A stretch of DNA of 64,000 nt from an uncultured Candidatus Saccharibacteria bacterium (GCA_938046775.1 CALIXB010000027.1:1-64000); one strand, 5' to 3'. Counted from the first letter of the stretch, positions 1 through 10,097 are shown. The notes: generated by a model from the sequence alone, not told the origin. Numbers and translations: made by a program.

Positions 1-52
1 ACCGACCTCAGGCTTATGAGTCCTGCGCTCTAACCAGCTGAGCTACGGTGCC
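1..52 (-). tRNA. tRNA with anticodon CAT (Met, or Ile2), 3' part cut by window edge
   Basis: The 5' part of a tRNA read on the minus strand. The acceptor strand GGCACCG is followed by TA, a D arm (GCTC..GAGC) and an anticodon loop CTCATAA, giving anticodon CAT. The T arm and 3' end lie outside the window. A CAT anticodon can belong to elongator Met or to the lysidine-modified Ile2 tRNA; the partial sequence cannot decide. Its neighbour tilS modifies the Ile2 version. The last pair of the anticodon stem is a non-canonical A-G. Confidence 0.9.
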
Positions 53-132
53 ACGACTCATTGATTGTAACAGATAGTACAGATTTTGCCAAATACGTTT
101 TGGGTATAAGTATTTTATGAGATAATAGATGG

Positions 133-969
133 GTGAGATATATTGTCGCAGTCAGTGGTGGGATTGATTCGGTAGTATTACTGGATTTAATATCACGGAC
201 AGAAAAAGATCTGGTGGTCGCTCATTTTGATCATGGTATCCGCGAGGATTCGGCAAGTGATGCTAGGTTTGTTGAGGCTTTAGCTGACAAATATAAGATT
301 CAATTTGTTTGTCGGCGCGAGAAGTTGGGTTCTGGCGCTAGCGAAGAATTGGCGCGACAAAGGCGTTATGAATTTTTGCGCGGCGTGGCGGCGGATTTTG
401 ATGGAATGATAGTGACGGCGCATCATCGAGAAGATATTATTGAGACTGTGGCCATGAATTTAACTCGTGGTTCCAGGTGGCGCGGACTGGCTGGCATGAG
501 CGATAGCGAGATTGCTAGGCCAATGAGCGGATGGACAAAGCAGAGAATTTATGAATATGCAATTCGCCAAAAGCTGGAATGGTGCGAAGATGAAACAAAT
601 CAAAGCGATGCATACCAAAGGAATAGATTTAGGCGTCGGATAAATTGTGAACTTGATGAATATCAAAAGGCTGGCGTGTATGAGGTTTGGCGACAGCAGA
701 GAAAATTGAGAATAGAGATTGAGCAGGAGCTAGAGAGGTTTGATGATATTGTCAATAGTCGATATTTTTTGACGATGATTGATGATAATGTCGCACAAGA
801 ATTAATATACTATTATATTTTACGACATTACGATGTTTCGTTACTGGGTTCTCAGTTGGAGCGAGCGCTCATTGCCATAAAAACCGGAAAACCTGGTTCG
901 TGTTGGCAAATTGGTGGTGGTATTATGATGAAATTGACAATGAGAGATGTTATAATAGACAGAGTTTGA
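133..969 (+). CDS. tilS: tRNA(Ile)-lysidine synthase, short form
   Basis: Converts C34 of the CAU-anticodon tRNA-Ile2 to lysidine with ATP and lysine, so that it reads AUA codons. The N-type ATP pyrophosphatase loop SGGIDS is at residues 8-13, followed by the family segments around HFDHGIR (31-37) and TAHHREDIIET. At 278 aa it is shorter than typical TilS (about 430 aa) and has little beyond the catalytic domain, as in other reduced genomes. The start is GTG at 133; a -10-like GATAAT at 121-126 ends 6 nt before it, so the mRNA is probably leaderless. The gene is followed by ftsH after 28 nt. Confidence 0.9.
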   Translation: MRYIVAVSGGIDSVVLLDLISRTEKDLVVAHFDHGIREDSASDARFVEALADKYKIQFVCRREKLGSGASEELARQRRYEFLRGVAADFDGMIVTAHHREDIIETVAMNLTRGSRWRGLAGMSDSEIARPMSGWTKQRIYEYAIRQKLEWCEDETNQSDAYQRNRFRRRINCELDEYQKAGVYEVWRQQRKLRIEIEQELERFDDIVNSRYFLTMIDDNVAQELIYYYILRHYDVSLLGSQLERALIAIKTGKPGSCWQIGGGIMMKLTMRDVIIDRV

Positions 970-997
970 TTAGTATAGGCGAAAGGATTAGTTGAGA

Positions 998-2866
998 ATG
1001 GCTGTTAAGATGCCTCAAAGAAACGGCAAAAACGGAATAAATCAGATTGTAAAATTTGGACTGTTTTGGGCAATTATAATTTTTGTAGCGTTGATTTTTT
1101 ATGCAACACTCTTCCCTGCGTCTAACCTTAAGGACGTAGCTTTGTCAGATGTGGTCCGTCGGGCGAACGAAGGTAAGATTGCTCAATTAGAAATTCAGGG
1201 CAATGACATTAAGGTGACCGTGAAAGACCAGCCTAAGCCTACCGAGCGATCAGTTAAGGAGTCGGGCAGCATTTATGAGCAGGGCTTAAATAAGGATGCT
1301 AAGGTAGAGGTTAAAGTTATTCCACCATCAACAACCGGTGAGGTAGTGTGGAACTTGGCGGTGATAGTGGCGCCAGTGTTGATTATTGTCGTCTTCTTTA
1401 TGTTTATGATGCGTCAGGCGCAAGGCCAAAATAATCAGGCTATGGGCTTTGGTAAGAGTAAGGCTCGTCTGTACGGTCAAGATAAAGAAAAAGTCCTATT
1501 TTCAGATATTGCTGGCAATGATAATGCCAAACAGGATCTGAAAGAAGTTGTCGATTTCCTGAAACATCCAAAGAAGTATAAAGAATTGGGTGCCAAGATT
1601 CCGAAGGGCGTCTTGCTGGTCGGTAATCCAGGTACTGGTAAAACCATGCTGGCCCGCGCTGTAGCGGGCGAGGCTGGTGTGCCGTTCTTCTCGATCTCCG
1701 GATCGGAGTTTGTGGAGATGTTTGTTGGTGTTGGTGCTAGCCGGGTGCGTGATCTGTTTTCAAAGGCTAAGAAAAATGCGCCGTGTATCATTTTCATCGA
1801 CGAGATTGACGCGGTTGGTCGTAAACGTGGCTCAGGTATGGGCGGCGGCCACGATGAGCGCGAGCAAACCTTGAACCAGATTTTGGTGGAAATGGACGGC
1901 TTTGATGGCGACACTAATGTGATTGTCTTAGCGGCGACTAACCGGGCGGACGTGCTGGATCCAGCCTTGCTGCGACCGGGGCGGTTCGACCGGCGAGTGA
2001 CAATTACCCTGCCGGAGCGCAAAGACCGCGAGGCGATCCTTAAAGTTCACTTTAAGAAAAAGCCGACCGACGAGACGGTTGACCTCGATAAATTGGCGGC
2101 CAAGACGGCTGGCTCGTCTGGTGCGGATCTCGCTAATATGGCTAATGAGGCAGCAATCATTGCAGCAAGGCGGAATAAAAAGAAGATCTCTAACGATGAA
2201 TTGACTGAAGCGTTTGAGCGAGTAGCCATTGGTCCAGAGCGCAAAGCTAAGGTGATGAATGAACACGAGAAAGAATTGACAGCTTACCATGAGGCGGGCC
2301 ACGCCATCGTCGGTCACGTTTTGCCGGATTCTGATCCAGTTCATAAAGTTACCATCATTCCGCGCGGCGGTACGGGTGGCGTGACTTGGTTCTTGCCGCC
2401 GGAAGATAAGAGCTACACTAATGTCTATGAGTTTAAGGATATCTTGGCGCGGGCGATGGGTGGTCGAATTGCCGAGAAACTGATCTATGGCGATGATGGC
2501 ATTACTACGGGTGCTGGTTCAGACCTAAGGAAAGCTACTGAAATTGCCCGTGATATGGTGATTGAGCAAGGTATGGGCCAAAAGCTTCGTGACCAAGTTT
2601 TCCACGAAGATAATGGTGGCTTGATGTTTGATAAAATGACTCGTGAGCGGCCGTACTCAGACGCGGTTGCTGAGTTAATCGACCAAGAGGTTGAGACACT
2701 AATCAAAGAGGCGGCGCGTCGTGCAGAAGTGGTATTGGTTGCAAATCGTAAGTCACTTGAGGATCTTAAGGATGCACTTCTTAAAGATGAAACTCTAGAA
2801 GAGGCGGCGGTTGATGAAATCCTTCAGGGAGCAAAGCTGCCAAAGGAAGCAAAATTACACGCGTAA
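998..2866 (+). CDS. ftsH: ATP-dependent zinc metalloprotease FtsH
   Basis: Membrane-anchored AAA+ protease that degrades misfolded and regulatory membrane and cytosolic proteins. Two membrane segments (about residues 20-40 and 115-140) flank a small external domain. The AAA module has Walker A GNPGTGKT and Walker [12 protein letters not shown], the second region of homology ends in RPGRFDR, and the protease domain carries the zinc motif HEAGH. A length near 622 aa is normal. The reading frame also contains a TTG at 992, but GAAAGGA at 981-987 sits at a good ribosome-binding distance from ATG 998, so I prefer 998. murJ starts 6 nt after the stop. Confidence 0.97.
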   Translation: MAVKMPQRNGKNGINQIVKFGLFWAIIIFVALIFYATLFPASNLKDVALSDVVRRANEGKIAQLEIQGNDIKVTVKDQPKPTERSVKESGSIYEQGLNKDAKVEVKVIPPSTTGEVVWNLAVIVAPVLIIVVFFMFMMRQAQGQNNQAMGFGKSKARLYGQDKEKVLFSDIAGNDNAKQDLKEVVDFLKHPKKYKELGAKIPKGVLLVGNPGTGKTMLARAVAGEAGVPFFSISGSEFVEMFVGVGASRVRDLFSKAKKNAPCIIFIDEIDAVGRKRGSGMGGGHDEREQTLNQILVEMDGFDGDTNVIVLAATNRADVLDPALLRPGRFDRRVTITLPERKDREAILKVHFKKKPTDETVDLDKLAAKTAGSSGADLANMANEAAIIAARRNKKKISNDELTEAFERVAIGPERKAKVMNEHEKELTAYHEAGHAIVGHVLPDSDPVHKVTIIPRGGTGGVTWFLPPEDKSYTNVYEFKDILARAMGGRIAEKLIYGDDGITTGAGSDLRKATEIARDMVIEQGMGQKLRDQVFHEDNGGLMFDKMTRERPYSDAVAELIDQEVETLIKEAARRAEVVLVANRKSLEDLKDALLKDETLEEAAVDEILQGAKLPKEAKLHA

Positions 2867-2872
2867 ATTGTT

Positions 2873-4525
2873 ATGGGGCGCGTCCGGAGAACTGTCGATA
2901 AAATTAATCAGCGGCTGACAGTCAAGTTAGCCGCAACCATTCTGGCTGGCTCGACGCTACTGTCAAGCTTGCTGGGATTCTTCCGCGATCGATTGCTTAA
3001 CTCTGCCTATATGCCAAGCGAAAACGGCGCGCTGGCTGGCTATCCTGTCGGATTAGACGCCTACACGGCGGCGTTTATGGTGCCAGATTTTATGTTCGCT
3101 GTGTTGGTGTCCGGCGCTCTCAGCGTGACTTTCATTCCAGTTTTTAATGAACGCTGGGTCAAGGGAAATAAGCAGTCGGCGTGGCAGATTAGCTCTAGTA
3201 TGATCAATTTTATGGCGCTAGTGACGATGGTCGCGTCGGTGTTGATTATTATTTTTGCTGATCCGTTGATGAAATATCTAATTGCGCCAGGTCTGAGTGA
3301 GTCGGGTCACGCTTTGGCGGTGAGCATGATGCGGGTGATTGCGGTAAATCCGTTTATTTTTGCTATTGCCTCGGTGATTGCCAGTATCCAGCAGGCGGTT
3401 GGTCGATTTATGTTCTGTGCCCTAGCGCCAATGATTTATAATGTCGGAATTATCATTGGTACGGTGTGGTTTACTAACGGTATCAATCTGTTCGGTTGGC
3501 AGATATTTGACGGTGGAATTATGGGCGTGGCGCTTGGTGTGGTCCTGGGGTCATTCTTACAGCTGATTGTCAGCGCGGTTGGGCTAGCTGGGCTGGGCTT
3601 TGACTATAATTTTAAGATCTATTGGCACAATAGAGGGTTTAGAAAGGTTCTGTCGCTACTGCCAGCAAGGTCGGTTGATCAGGGGATGGATTATGTTGTG
3701 AGTTTGGTTGAAGTTAATTTAGCATCGCGCTTGGCGGACGGTACAGTTCGAGCGTATCAACAGGCTTTAACCTTACATTTGATGCCAATTAATCTCATCG
3801 GCGTGGCAATTTCTAATGCTGCCTTCCCTAAGCTTACTGAGCATTTAGGCGAGGGTCGTGATGATCTGTTTCAAAAGGACTTACGCTCTCTGCTGAGGAT
3901 TATTTTTTGGATGGCCTTGCCAGTGGCGGTGGTGATTTTCTTTACGCGCGGTTATGTTGTCCATTTTATTCGTAACGGCGGCAACCAATTGATTGCGGGA
4001 ATTTTAGGCTGCTTAGTTGTGGCGATTTTGTTTCGAACTATTTACCATATGGCCGCGCGGGCATTTTATGCTCGCCAAGATACGAAAACTCCGCTTTATA
4101 TTTCAATTTTCTCGATTTCTCTAAACATTATTTTAGCAATTGTTCTATCTATGGTTTTGAAAATGGGTGCGTATGGTTTGGCTTGGGCGCAGTCAACAGT
4201 AGCAGTTTTAGAGGTGGTGATTTTATTGGTTGTGATGAATCGTCAAATGCCAAAGATGTTTGATCTGATATTTATGCAGGCAATTTTTAGGATGGTAATC
4301 GCTGGAATTATTACCGGCGTAGTTTGTTATGTCGGCGTGCTGGTTCTACCGTTTCGTTATCACGACGATAGTTTCTTTAGTGCTTTTCCGAAGTTCGTTG
4401 TTATTTCAATGGTTAGCTTTGGCGTGTACGCCGCCGTGTCAAAGTGGCTAAAATTGCCAGAAATTGATCCGGTTTTGACGCGCCTAAGAAAGATGTTATT
4501 TGGAAGATTGGAGTCTATGCGCTAA
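2873..4525 (+). CDS. murJ: lipid II flippase MurJ (MviN family)
   Basis: Polytopic protein of 550 aa expected to move lipid II across the cytoplasmic membrane for peptidoglycan synthesis. The N-terminal family signature is visible (the [16 protein letters not shown] region), followed by about 13-14 hydrophobic segments and a polar loop in the middle containing the RSVDQGMDY segment. It lies 6 nt after ftsH, and its stop overlaps the lepA start (TAATG at 4523-4527), so the three genes are likely cotranscribed. It fits with murB, murA and murT/gatD elsewhere in the window, which show a full wall pathway. Confidence 0.93.
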   Translation: MGRVRRTVDKINQRLTVKLAATILAGSTLLSSLLGFFRDRLLNSAYMPSENGALAGYPVGLDAYTAAFMVPDFMFAVLVSGALSVTFIPVFNERWVKGNKQSAWQISSSMINFMALVTMVASVLIIIFADPLMKYLIAPGLSESGHALAVSMMRVIAVNPFIFAIASVIASIQQAVGRFMFCALAPMIYNVGIIIGTVWFTNGINLFGWQIFDGGIMGVALGVVLGSFLQLIVSAVGLAGLGFDYNFKIYWHNRGFRKVLSLLPARSVDQGMDYVVSLVEVNLASRLADGTVRAYQQALTLHLMPINLIGVAISNAAFPKLTEHLGEGRDDLFQKDLRSLLRIIFWMALPVAVVIFFTRGYVVHFIRNGGNQLIAGILGCLVVAILFRTIYHMAARAFYARQDTKTPLYISIFSISLNIILAIVLSMVLKMGAYGLAWAQSTVAVLEVVILLVVMNRQMPKMFDLIFMQAIFRMVIAGIITGVVCYVGVLVLPFRYHDDSFFSAFPKFVVISMVSFGVYAAVSKWLKLPEIDPVLTRLRKMLFGRLESMR

Positions 4526-5361
4526 TGGAAAATATTCGTAATTTTTGCATCATTGCCCACATCGATCACGGCAAATCGACGCTGGCTGACCGGATGATGG
4601 AGATGACGGGGACGGTGGAGAAGCGCGAGATGAAATCGCAGTTGCTGGATAGTATGGATTTGGAGCGTGAAAAGGGCATCACCATTAAGCTGGCGCCGGT
4701 GCGGATGAAATATAAAGACGTCGATCTCAATCTCATCGATACGCCCGGTCACGTTGATTTTAGCTATGAGGTGTCGCGTAGCTTGCAGGCCTGCGAAGGT
4801 GCAGTGTTGGTGGTTGACGCTAGTCAAGGCATTCAGGCACAGACGCTGGCGAATGTGTACTTGGTGATGGAGCAGGATTTGACGATTATTCCGGTGCTGA
4901 ACAAGGTTGATTTACCAGCCGCTGATGTTCCACGAGTGTCCAAGCAGGTGATCAATTTGCTGGGCTGTGATGAAAGCGAAATCATTCATATTTCTGCTAA
5001 AACTGGGCAGAATGTTGATCAGGTTTTGAAAGCAATTGTTGAGCGAATCCCAGCGCCAAAAGGCCAGCCGGACGACCCGACGCGAGCGCTAATTTTTGAT
5101 AGTTATTATGACGATTATCGTGGGGTGATTTTGTACGTGCGAGTGGTTGACGGCCAGATCAAAAAAGGTGAATCGATTCACATGATGGCAACTGGTGCAA
5201 ATGGAGTAGCTCTGGAAGTTGGTCATCTCAGCCCCGGCATGATTCCCGACCCATCGCTGGACACCGGTGAAATTGGCTACATCGTCACCAACTTGAAGAC
5301 CACCCGTGAAGCCCGGGTGGGTGATACGGTGACGCTGAAGAAATATTTTACAAAAGATTGA
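4525..5361 (+). CDS. lepA: Elongation factor 4 (LepA), N-terminal half of a split gene
   Basis: Ribosome-associated GTPase fragment of 278 aa containing the G domain and domain II only. G1 is AHIDHGKST (12-20), the switch region holds the REKGITIK segment, G3 is DTPGHVDF and G4 is NKVDL. Alignable LepA sequence ends at GDTVTL, after which seven unrelated codons lead to TGA. The rest of LepA is found 850 nt downstream as its own ORF (6210-7172). Whole LepA is about 600 aa, so this is the front half. Start ATG overlaps the murJ stop. Whether the two halves assemble into a working factor is not visible from sequence. Confidence 0.9.
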   Translation: MENIRNFCIIAHIDHGKSTLADRMMEMTGTVEKREMKSQLLDSMDLEREKGITIKLAPVRMKYKDVDLNLIDTPGHVDFSYEVSRSLQACEGAVLVVDASQGIQAQTLANVYLVMEQDLTIIPVLNKVDLPAADVPRVSKQVINLLGCDESEIIHISAKTGQNVDQVLKAIVERIPAPKGQPDDPTRALIFDSYYDDYRGVILYVRVVDGQIKKGESIHMMATGANGVALEVGHLSPGMIPDPSLDTGEIGYIVTNLKTTREARVGDTVTLKKYFTKD

Positions 5362-5370
5362 TAATAATAA

Positions 5371-5399
5371 AAGGGGTGTAGTTAAGCGATTACACCTTT
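5371..5399 (+). terminator. Possible hairpin after the lepA 5' half
   Basis: AAGGGGTGTA and TACACCTTTC form a stem (with G-U pairs) around a 10-nt loop, starting 10 nt after the stop of the N-terminal lepA fragment. Only a short T run follows, so termination would be weak. It marks the left side of the inserted, AT-rich segment between the lepA halves. The stretch from here to 5625 shows no convincing gene. Confidence 0.35.
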
Positions 5400-5625
5400 C
5401 ATATCCCAGATAACACTTGACATTGTTAGTTAGAATACTGCAATTAATGTGCTGAATTATTTGATGGAATTGGCAAATTGGCTTGACGTCAACTTGGCGG
5501 AAGTTTACTTTGAAAAACACAAGATAAATAGCACACGGCAGTATAAATAATATATACTGTTATTAAGAGTTGCAGATGTAACAAAATGTACGAAATGGAT
5601 ATTGATATATTTGTTGTTAGCAATT

Positions 5626-6096
5626 ATGAGTAATTTCAAAAACTTTACAGAGAAAGTCAGATGCCGCGTAATTCCGATAACACGCGATCGCCGCGTGTGG
5701 CTGGATGAAAAAGTTATCGACGATGATTCGTATAGTGTGTTTATAAATGGAAGATTATATGAACTCGGTGAAGAATATGATGACTTTTTGTATGTCACTG
5801 CTAACAGTTTTGCTGAGCTAGCGGATGCCATCCTCCGTGAGTTGTACGCACGCGGATTTTCATCGTCAGATTATAAACTAATCAATGAAAGTCATGTTCA
5901 TTTAGATTATAGTTTTATGAGTGATGACACGCCTTGGATTGCTTGGCGTAATGTTGATGCGATAGTTAAGGGCGATATCACTGATGAGAAGGATTATCGT
6001 CGCGACAAAACTAAACGCGGTCGGTGGATGGGCTACGCTGAATTGATTCAGACTATCGGCAAGAATCAAGCTCATAAGATTTTTGAGAAGTTATAA
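5626..6096 (+). CDS. Hypothetical protein between the lepA halves
   Basis: An ORF of 156 aa (or 164 aa from an upstream ATG at 5602 in the same frame) that I do not recognise. It is soluble, rich in charged and aromatic residues, has no membrane segment, and shows no LAGLIDADG, HNH, GIY-YIG or transposase motif. The segment is visibly more AT-rich than lepA on either side. No clear ribosome-binding site precedes either start; I favour 5626 because the extra residues MIYLLLAI look like translated leader. It is the only coding content of the insertion, so it could be the cargo or the agent of that event, but this is inference. Confidence 0.6.
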   Translation: MSNFKNFTEKVRCRVIPITRDRRVWLDEKVIDDDSYSVFINGRLYELGEEYDDFLYVTANSFAELADAILRELYARGFSSSDYKLINESHVHLDYSFMSDDTPWIAWRNVDAIVKGDITDEKDYRRDKTKRGRWMGYAELIQTIGKNQAHKIFEKL

Positions 6097-6110
6097 ATTA
6101 GGCCGCAGTA

Positions 6111-6164
6111 TGCACAAGGAATAATTTGCTGATAATAAATAGGTGCGCAAGGAGCGATTTGCTG
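6111..6164 (+). repeat. Two imperfect 21-nt direct repeats
   Basis: Copies at 6111-6131 and 6144-6164 match at 17 of 21 positions (shared core GCNCAAGGA and ATTTGCTG) with a 33-nt period. They lie between the inserted ORF and the promoter of the lepA 3' half, followed by a short hairpin (GCGTTT/AAACGC near 6166-6184). Function unknown. Confidence 0.5.
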
Positions 6165-6192
6165 TGCGTTTATATAAAAAACGCTGAGCTGA

Positions 6193-6198
6193 TATAAT
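6193..6198 (+). promoter_or_regulatory. -10 box for the lepA 3' half
   Basis: A perfect TATAAT ending 11 nt before the ATG at 6210. No good -35 hexamer is seen at the matching distance. It gives the lepA C-terminal ORF its own transcription start inside or at the edge of the inserted segment. Confidence 0.6.
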
Positions 6199-6209
6199 AA
6201 CAAATAGTT

Positions 6210-7172
6210 ATGACTGAAAAAATCACCGTCCAGCCCCTCCCCGGCTACAAAGAAGTCAAGCCCTTTGTCTACGCGGGCTTTTTCCCGGTGTCCAACGAAG
6301 ATTACAATGACCTGAAAGAAGCCATTGAAAAGCTGAGTCTGAGCGATTCGGCGCTGCAGTTTGAGCCGGAGAATTCGCCGGTGCTGGGCTATGGCGTGCG
6401 GATTGGTTTCCTCGGTTTATTACACATGGATATCATTCGCGAGCGGCTGGAGCGCGAGTATAATCTGGACCTCATTGTCACCAATCCGAGCACTGATTAT
6501 CAAGTCAGTCTGACCAACGGCGAGGAGTTGGATATCAAATCAGCCAGCGAGCTACCCGACCCAGTACAAATTACCGAGGTCCGCGAACCGTGGATTAACG
6601 GTGAGATTGTGGTGCCGCAGGGCTACATCGGTGCGGTAATTCAGCTGATTGTCACCAAGCGCGGTCGGCAGAAAAACCTCAGCTACATCGATGAGCGGGC
6701 ACTGATTTCGTTTATCGCACCGCTGGCAAATCTGCTGACGGATTTTTATGATCAATTGAAATCTGTCACCAGCGGCTACGGTTCGTTCAATTATGAGTTG
6801 GCGGGCTATCAGCCGGAAGATTTAGTGCGGGTGGACTTTTATGTAGCGGGTGAGATGGTTGATGCGCTGAGCGTGATGTGTCATCGCTCGGAGGCACCAG
6901 GCTTGGGTCGGGAGATCGTCAAAAAACTCAAAGACGTGGTGCCACGTCAGAGCTTTGAGGTGGCACTCCAGGCGGCGATTGGCGGTAGATTCATTGCCCG
7001 CGAAAACATTGGTGCCTACCGCAAGGACGTCACTGGCTATCTGTATGGTGGCGACGTCAGCCGCAAAAAGAAACTCCTCGCCAAGCAAGCCCGCGGTAAA
7101 AAGCGCATGAAACGCTTCGGCAAGGTTGACATTCCGTCAGAAGCGTTTATGGTGATGTTGAAGAGGGATTAG
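6210..7172 (+). CDS. lepA: Elongation factor 4 (LepA), C-terminal half of a split gene
   Basis: A 320-aa ORF carrying LepA domains III, V-like and the LepA-specific C-terminal domain. It begins just before the conserved PLPGYKEVKPFVYAGFFPVS block, includes GFLGLLHMDIIRERLEREY, and ends with the family's basic tail region (GGDVSRKKKLLAKQARGKKR). No GTPase motif is present; these are in the upstream ORF at 4525-5361. It has an ATG start with its own TATAAT at 6193-6198. Reading frame and conservation are intact to the end, which argues for continued selection rather than decay. Trans-assembly with the N-terminal half is an inference. Confidence 0.9.
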   Translation: MTEKITVQPLPGYKEVKPFVYAGFFPVSNEDYNDLKEAIEKLSLSDSALQFEPENSPVLGYGVRIGFLGLLHMDIIRERLEREYNLDLIVTNPSTDYQVSLTNGEELDIKSASELPDPVQITEVREPWINGEIVVPQGYIGAVIQLIVTKRGRQKNLSYIDERALISFIAPLANLLTDFYDQLKSVTSGYGSFNYELAGYQPEDLVRVDFYVAGEMVDALSVMCHRSEAPGLGREIVKKLKDVVPRQSFEVALQAAIGGRFIARENIGAYRKDVTGYLYGGDVSRKKKLLAKQARGKKRMKRFGKVDIPSEAFMVMLKRD

Positions 7173-7254
7173 TCCCTATATAGAAATTAATTTGGTGGGT
7201 GGTTAATTTCCTGATTGGCAATCTGCGCTAGATAGGTTATCATAAATAAATATT

Positions 7255-7965
7255 ATGTCGAATATTGAAAGTTTAATTACTAATTATCAGCCGACCGAAT
7301 CAACCATCCAACTAGTGCGAGATACAAAGATTGCGCTACTGGCGGGGATTTCTGGCGCTGGCAAGGATACGATAAAAAAACGGTTATTAAAGCTGCCGGA
7401 CTTTCGTGATATTGTCTCTCACACCACGCGCCCGCCACGGATTAATAATGGATCTATCGAGCAGGATGGCGTAGACTATCATTTTATTGACCAAAAAATA
7501 GCCGAGGAAATGCTACAAAATAATGAATTTATTGAAGCTAAGTTTGTGCACGGCACAGTTTATGGAACGTCGGTGGCTGAATTAAAATTAGCGCATGACC
7601 AGAATCGTGTGGCAATTACTGATGTTGACGTGCAGGGTGTGGAAGAATATGAGCGATTAGCTCCAGAGAGTATCGCAATTTTTATTGTGCCGCCAGATTA
7701 TCAAACTTGGATTGAGCGGCTCAAAAAACGCTACGGTACAGAAGAGGATTTTCGGACTGAGTGGCCAAAGCGTCGTCAGTCAGCGATTAGCGAGCTGGCT
7801 CATGCGCTAGAAGTGCCGTATTACCACGTGATTATCAATGACGATTTGGATCGGGCTGTTCGTGTGACCGAAGAAATTATTTTACGGGGTGATATTTTTA
7901 AGCGCCAGGACGACGAAGCTCGTTTGGCGGCCCGGGGTCTTCTCAATGATATAATTAAGATATGA
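7255..7965 (+). CDS. gmk: Guanylate kinase
   Basis: Phosphorylates GMP to GDP with ATP. The P-loop GISGAGKDT is at about residues 32-40, followed by the GMP-binding segment around SHTTRPPR and DGVDYHF, both typical of guanylate kinases. At 236 aa it has about 25 extra N-terminal residues compared with the usual 200-210 aa enzyme. The ATG at 7255 is preceded by TATCAT (7238-7243), 11 nt upstream. Its stop overlaps the start of the next gene by 4 nt (ATGA). Confidence 0.9.
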   Translation: MSNIESLITNYQPTESTIQLVRDTKIALLAGISGAGKDTIKKRLLKLPDFRDIVSHTTRPPRINNGSIEQDGVDYHFIDQKIAEEMLQNNEFIEAKFVHGTVYGTSVAELKLAHDQNRVAITDVDVQGVEEYERLAPESIAIFIVPPDYQTWIERLKKRYGTEEDFRTEWPKRRQSAISELAHALEVPYYHVIINDDLDRAVRVTEEIILRGDIFKRQDDEARLAARGLLNDIIKI

Positions 7966-9329
7966 GTTCAATAAAAACCCCAAAGAAAATAGCAGCTATT
8001 GGCTCTCAGTCATCAAAAACCATCACCATACTACTAGATCAATCGTTTTTTATTTTTGCTGGCTTGGCGTCGTTTTGGCTAGCCTGGCTGGTGTTTAGGG
8101 AGGGCTTGGCGACAGGCGGCTGGTGGTTGGTTGGTCTATTTTTTGTGGTTTGGGCAATTGTTTCTTATCTGGCGCTGCCACGTCTACATAGGATATTGAG
8201 CAATATGTACGTGCCAAATTATTTTATTGGCAGGACTCGAACTGCTGACGGCATATTAAGTGACCCTATTAACCTGAGTGTGCGTGGGTCTGAAGAGAAG
8301 TTGCATAAGGCTATGACTGCGGCTGGCTGGGTGCTGGCCGATGACATTACGCCGCGATCTGCTTGGAAGATGGTCCTTACTGTATTGAGCGGGCGTAGCT
8401 ATCCTAACGCTCCAGTCTCGCCAGCTTTTTTGTTTGGGCGGCGACAAGATTTCGCTTATCAGCAAGAAGTTGATGGCAATCCAAGGCGTCGTCATCATGT
8501 GCGTTTTTGGCGTTGTCCGGACGGTTGGCTGCTGCCGGGTGGTCATAGGGTGGATTGGTTGGCGGCTGGCTCGTACGATAAAAGTGTCGGTTTATCGCTG
8601 TTTACCTTTCAGTTGACACATAAAATTGACGAAGATATCGACATTGAAAGGGACTACATTATCGAATCTGTTAAAAAAAGCGAAAAGTATATTCGGGTAG
8701 CGGTTCTGAAGGATTTTTCGACAGGTTATCATTCGCGCAATGGGAGTGGCGATTTGATTCGTACTGACGGTGATTTACCTATTCTGGAGGTCGGTCGTAT
8801 CAGGATTGATAAACCCATTGCCATCTTGAAGCGTTTTGGGATTATTATGGACGGTACAATTCATGACCGCTGTCCTCGCAACCACGAAACGCTACTGGAA
8901 GAGCTGTGGAGTCGTCGGCCGCCGCAGATTTTGATTGGCAGTGTGTTGATGATATTGGCGTCGCTGTTTGCCGTTGGCCAAACCTTAGTTGATATTTCTA
9001 GCTGGCCGGAGATCTTGGCGGTGTTTACGAATATTGAGCAGATCGACATCAATCTGGCCAACACGGCATTATCAATCATGGCCGTCTTGAATATTCTATT
9101 GGTGATCGTGGAGTTTATCTTGGTTGGGTTGCTGCTTCGGGGTAGTAATCGAGCGCGCATCTCACTATTGGCGGTGGCAATGCTTGCTATTATTACTGAA
9201 TCATTGTCGGTGACGACCGGAAGGATTAATGCTTCAGCCGTATTGTTGTTAACTTCAATCGGCGTACACATCATGATTATGATGCTGTTTTCCTCAGATG
9301 CGGCGCGCTATTTTACGGAGCGACGATAG
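7962..9329 (+). CDS. Membrane protein with LssY C-terminal-type domain
   Basis: A 455-aa membrane protein. Two membrane segments (about residues 30-75) lead into a soluble region that matches the LssY C-terminal domain pattern: the block WVLADDITPRSAWK, then a stretch reading PNAPVSPAFLFGRRQD and a basic HHVRFWRC segment. Three or four further membrane segments (about 330-450) end the protein. LssY domains occur next to PAP2 phosphatases and in ABC-related secretion loci, but their activity is not established. It overlaps gmk by 4 nt, so the two are probably cotranscribed. Function unknown. Confidence 0.75.
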   Translation: MSSIKTPKKIAAIGSQSSKTITILLDQSFFIFAGLASFWLAWLVFREGLATGGWWLVGLFFVVWAIVSYLALPRLHRILSNMYVPNYFIGRTRTADGILSDPINLSVRGSEEKLHKAMTAAGWVLADDITPRSAWKMVLTVLSGRSYPNAPVSPAFLFGRRQDFAYQQEVDGNPRRRHHVRFWRCPDGWLLPGGHRVDWLAAGSYDKSVGLSLFTFQLTHKIDEDIDIERDYIIESVKKSEKYIRVAVLKDFSTGYHSRNGSGDLIRTDGDLPILEVGRIRIDKPIAILKRFGIIMDGTIHDRCPRNHETLLEELWSRRPPQILIGSVLMILASLFAVGQTLVDISSWPEILAVFTNIEQIDINLANTALSIMAVLNILLVIVEFILVGLLLRGSNRARISLLAVAMLAIITESLSVTTGRINASAVLLLTSIGVHIMIMMLFSSDAARYFTERR

Positions 9330-9339
9330 AACTAAAGCG

Positions 9340-9380
9340 CTAGCACTCTACTTGTATGAGTGCTAAACATGCGCTATAAT
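9340..9380 (+). promoter_or_regulatory. hrcA promoter with CIRCE operator
   Basis: A CIRCE element (CTAGCACTC-N9-GAGTGCTAA, one mismatch to consensus) occupies 9340-9366. Its spacer contains TTGTAT (9352-9357), which is spaced exactly 17 nt from TATAAT (9375-9380). HrcA bound to CIRCE would therefore cover the -35. The -10 ends 6 nt before the ATG at 9387, so hrcA mRNA is probably leaderless and autoregulated. Confidence 0.9.
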
Positions 9381-9386
9381 CAAGAC

Positions 9387-10097
9387 ATGACTGAACGTCA
9401 ACAGGCGATTCTTGTCGCGATTATTGAGCAATATGCGGAAATTGCCGTGCCAGTTGGTAGTGTGACGCTGGCCAAGTTGTTTGGTGTGTCCAGCGCCACG
9501 ATTCGCAGCGAAATGGCCAAGCTGGAGGAGATGGGACTCATCGAAGCGCCGCACACCAGTGCTGGGCGAATTCCCACGGATAAAGGATACCGCGTGTATG
9601 TCAATGGCATCACTGACGCTCAGATGACAGAATTACCAAGCGGCATCGATCGCAGTGCGAGAGCGATCGAAGCGCATGTTAATTCGCACGTTGATAAATC
9701 TGACAGAGCCATCCGCAGCGCGGTTGATAGTCTGGTTGAGCTGACGGGCAATTTCGGCTTTGCCTCGTTTGGTGATCACCTGTACATGAATGGCATGACA
9801 CAGCTGTTTTCTCAGCCAGAGTTTATTGAAGGCAATCACGTTCAGGCCATCGCCAGACTGATTGATAATATTGAGCCCTGGCTGGTTGAAGCTGCGCCCA
9901 ATGAACCGCTCAACGTGTTCATTGGTAGCGAGAACCCAATCGGTAAAGCCAGCGGCGCGACCCTGATCATCAGTAAGTTTCGTTCATCGTTTAGTGATCG
10001 CAGTTACATCGGTGTGATCGGTCCAACTCGGCAGAATTACCGTCGAACGATGGAGCTGGTGAGGCGAACGGGTGCGATGTTAGAGGAGGCATTGTAA
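9387..10097 (+). CDS. hrcA: Heat-inducible transcription repressor HrcA
   Basis: DNA-binding repressor of chaperone genes that recognises CIRCE. The N-terminal winged helix is clear ([16 protein letters not shown], then [16 protein letters not shown] and the wing [14 protein letters not shown]). At 236 aa it is about 100 aa shorter than typical HrcA, with a reduced central region. The reading frame opens at GTG 9360, but that lies inside the operator; ATG 9387 (MTERQQ) follows TATAAT directly and is the sensible start. It heads a run with a small membrane ORF, grpE and, after two more CIRCE sites, dnaK. Confidence 0.93.
   Translation: MTERQQAILVAIIEQYAEIAVPVGSVTLAKLFGVSSATIRSEMAKLEEMGLIEAPHTSAGRIPTDKGYRVYVNGITDAQMTELPSGIDRSARAIEAHVNSHVDKSDRAIRSAVDSLVELTGNFGFASFGDHLYMNGMTQLFSQPEFIEGNHVQAIARLIDNIEPWLVEAAPNEPLNVFIGSENPIGKASGATLIISKFRSSFSDRSYIGVIGPTRQNYRRTMELVRRTGAMLEEAL

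Noticed and set aside
5362..6209. Group I intron or intein in lepA
   Set aside because: An intein must be in frame, but both sides have stops. For an intron I could not find a convincing catalytic core or a homing-endonuclease motif, and the 3' half has its own -10 box and start codon.
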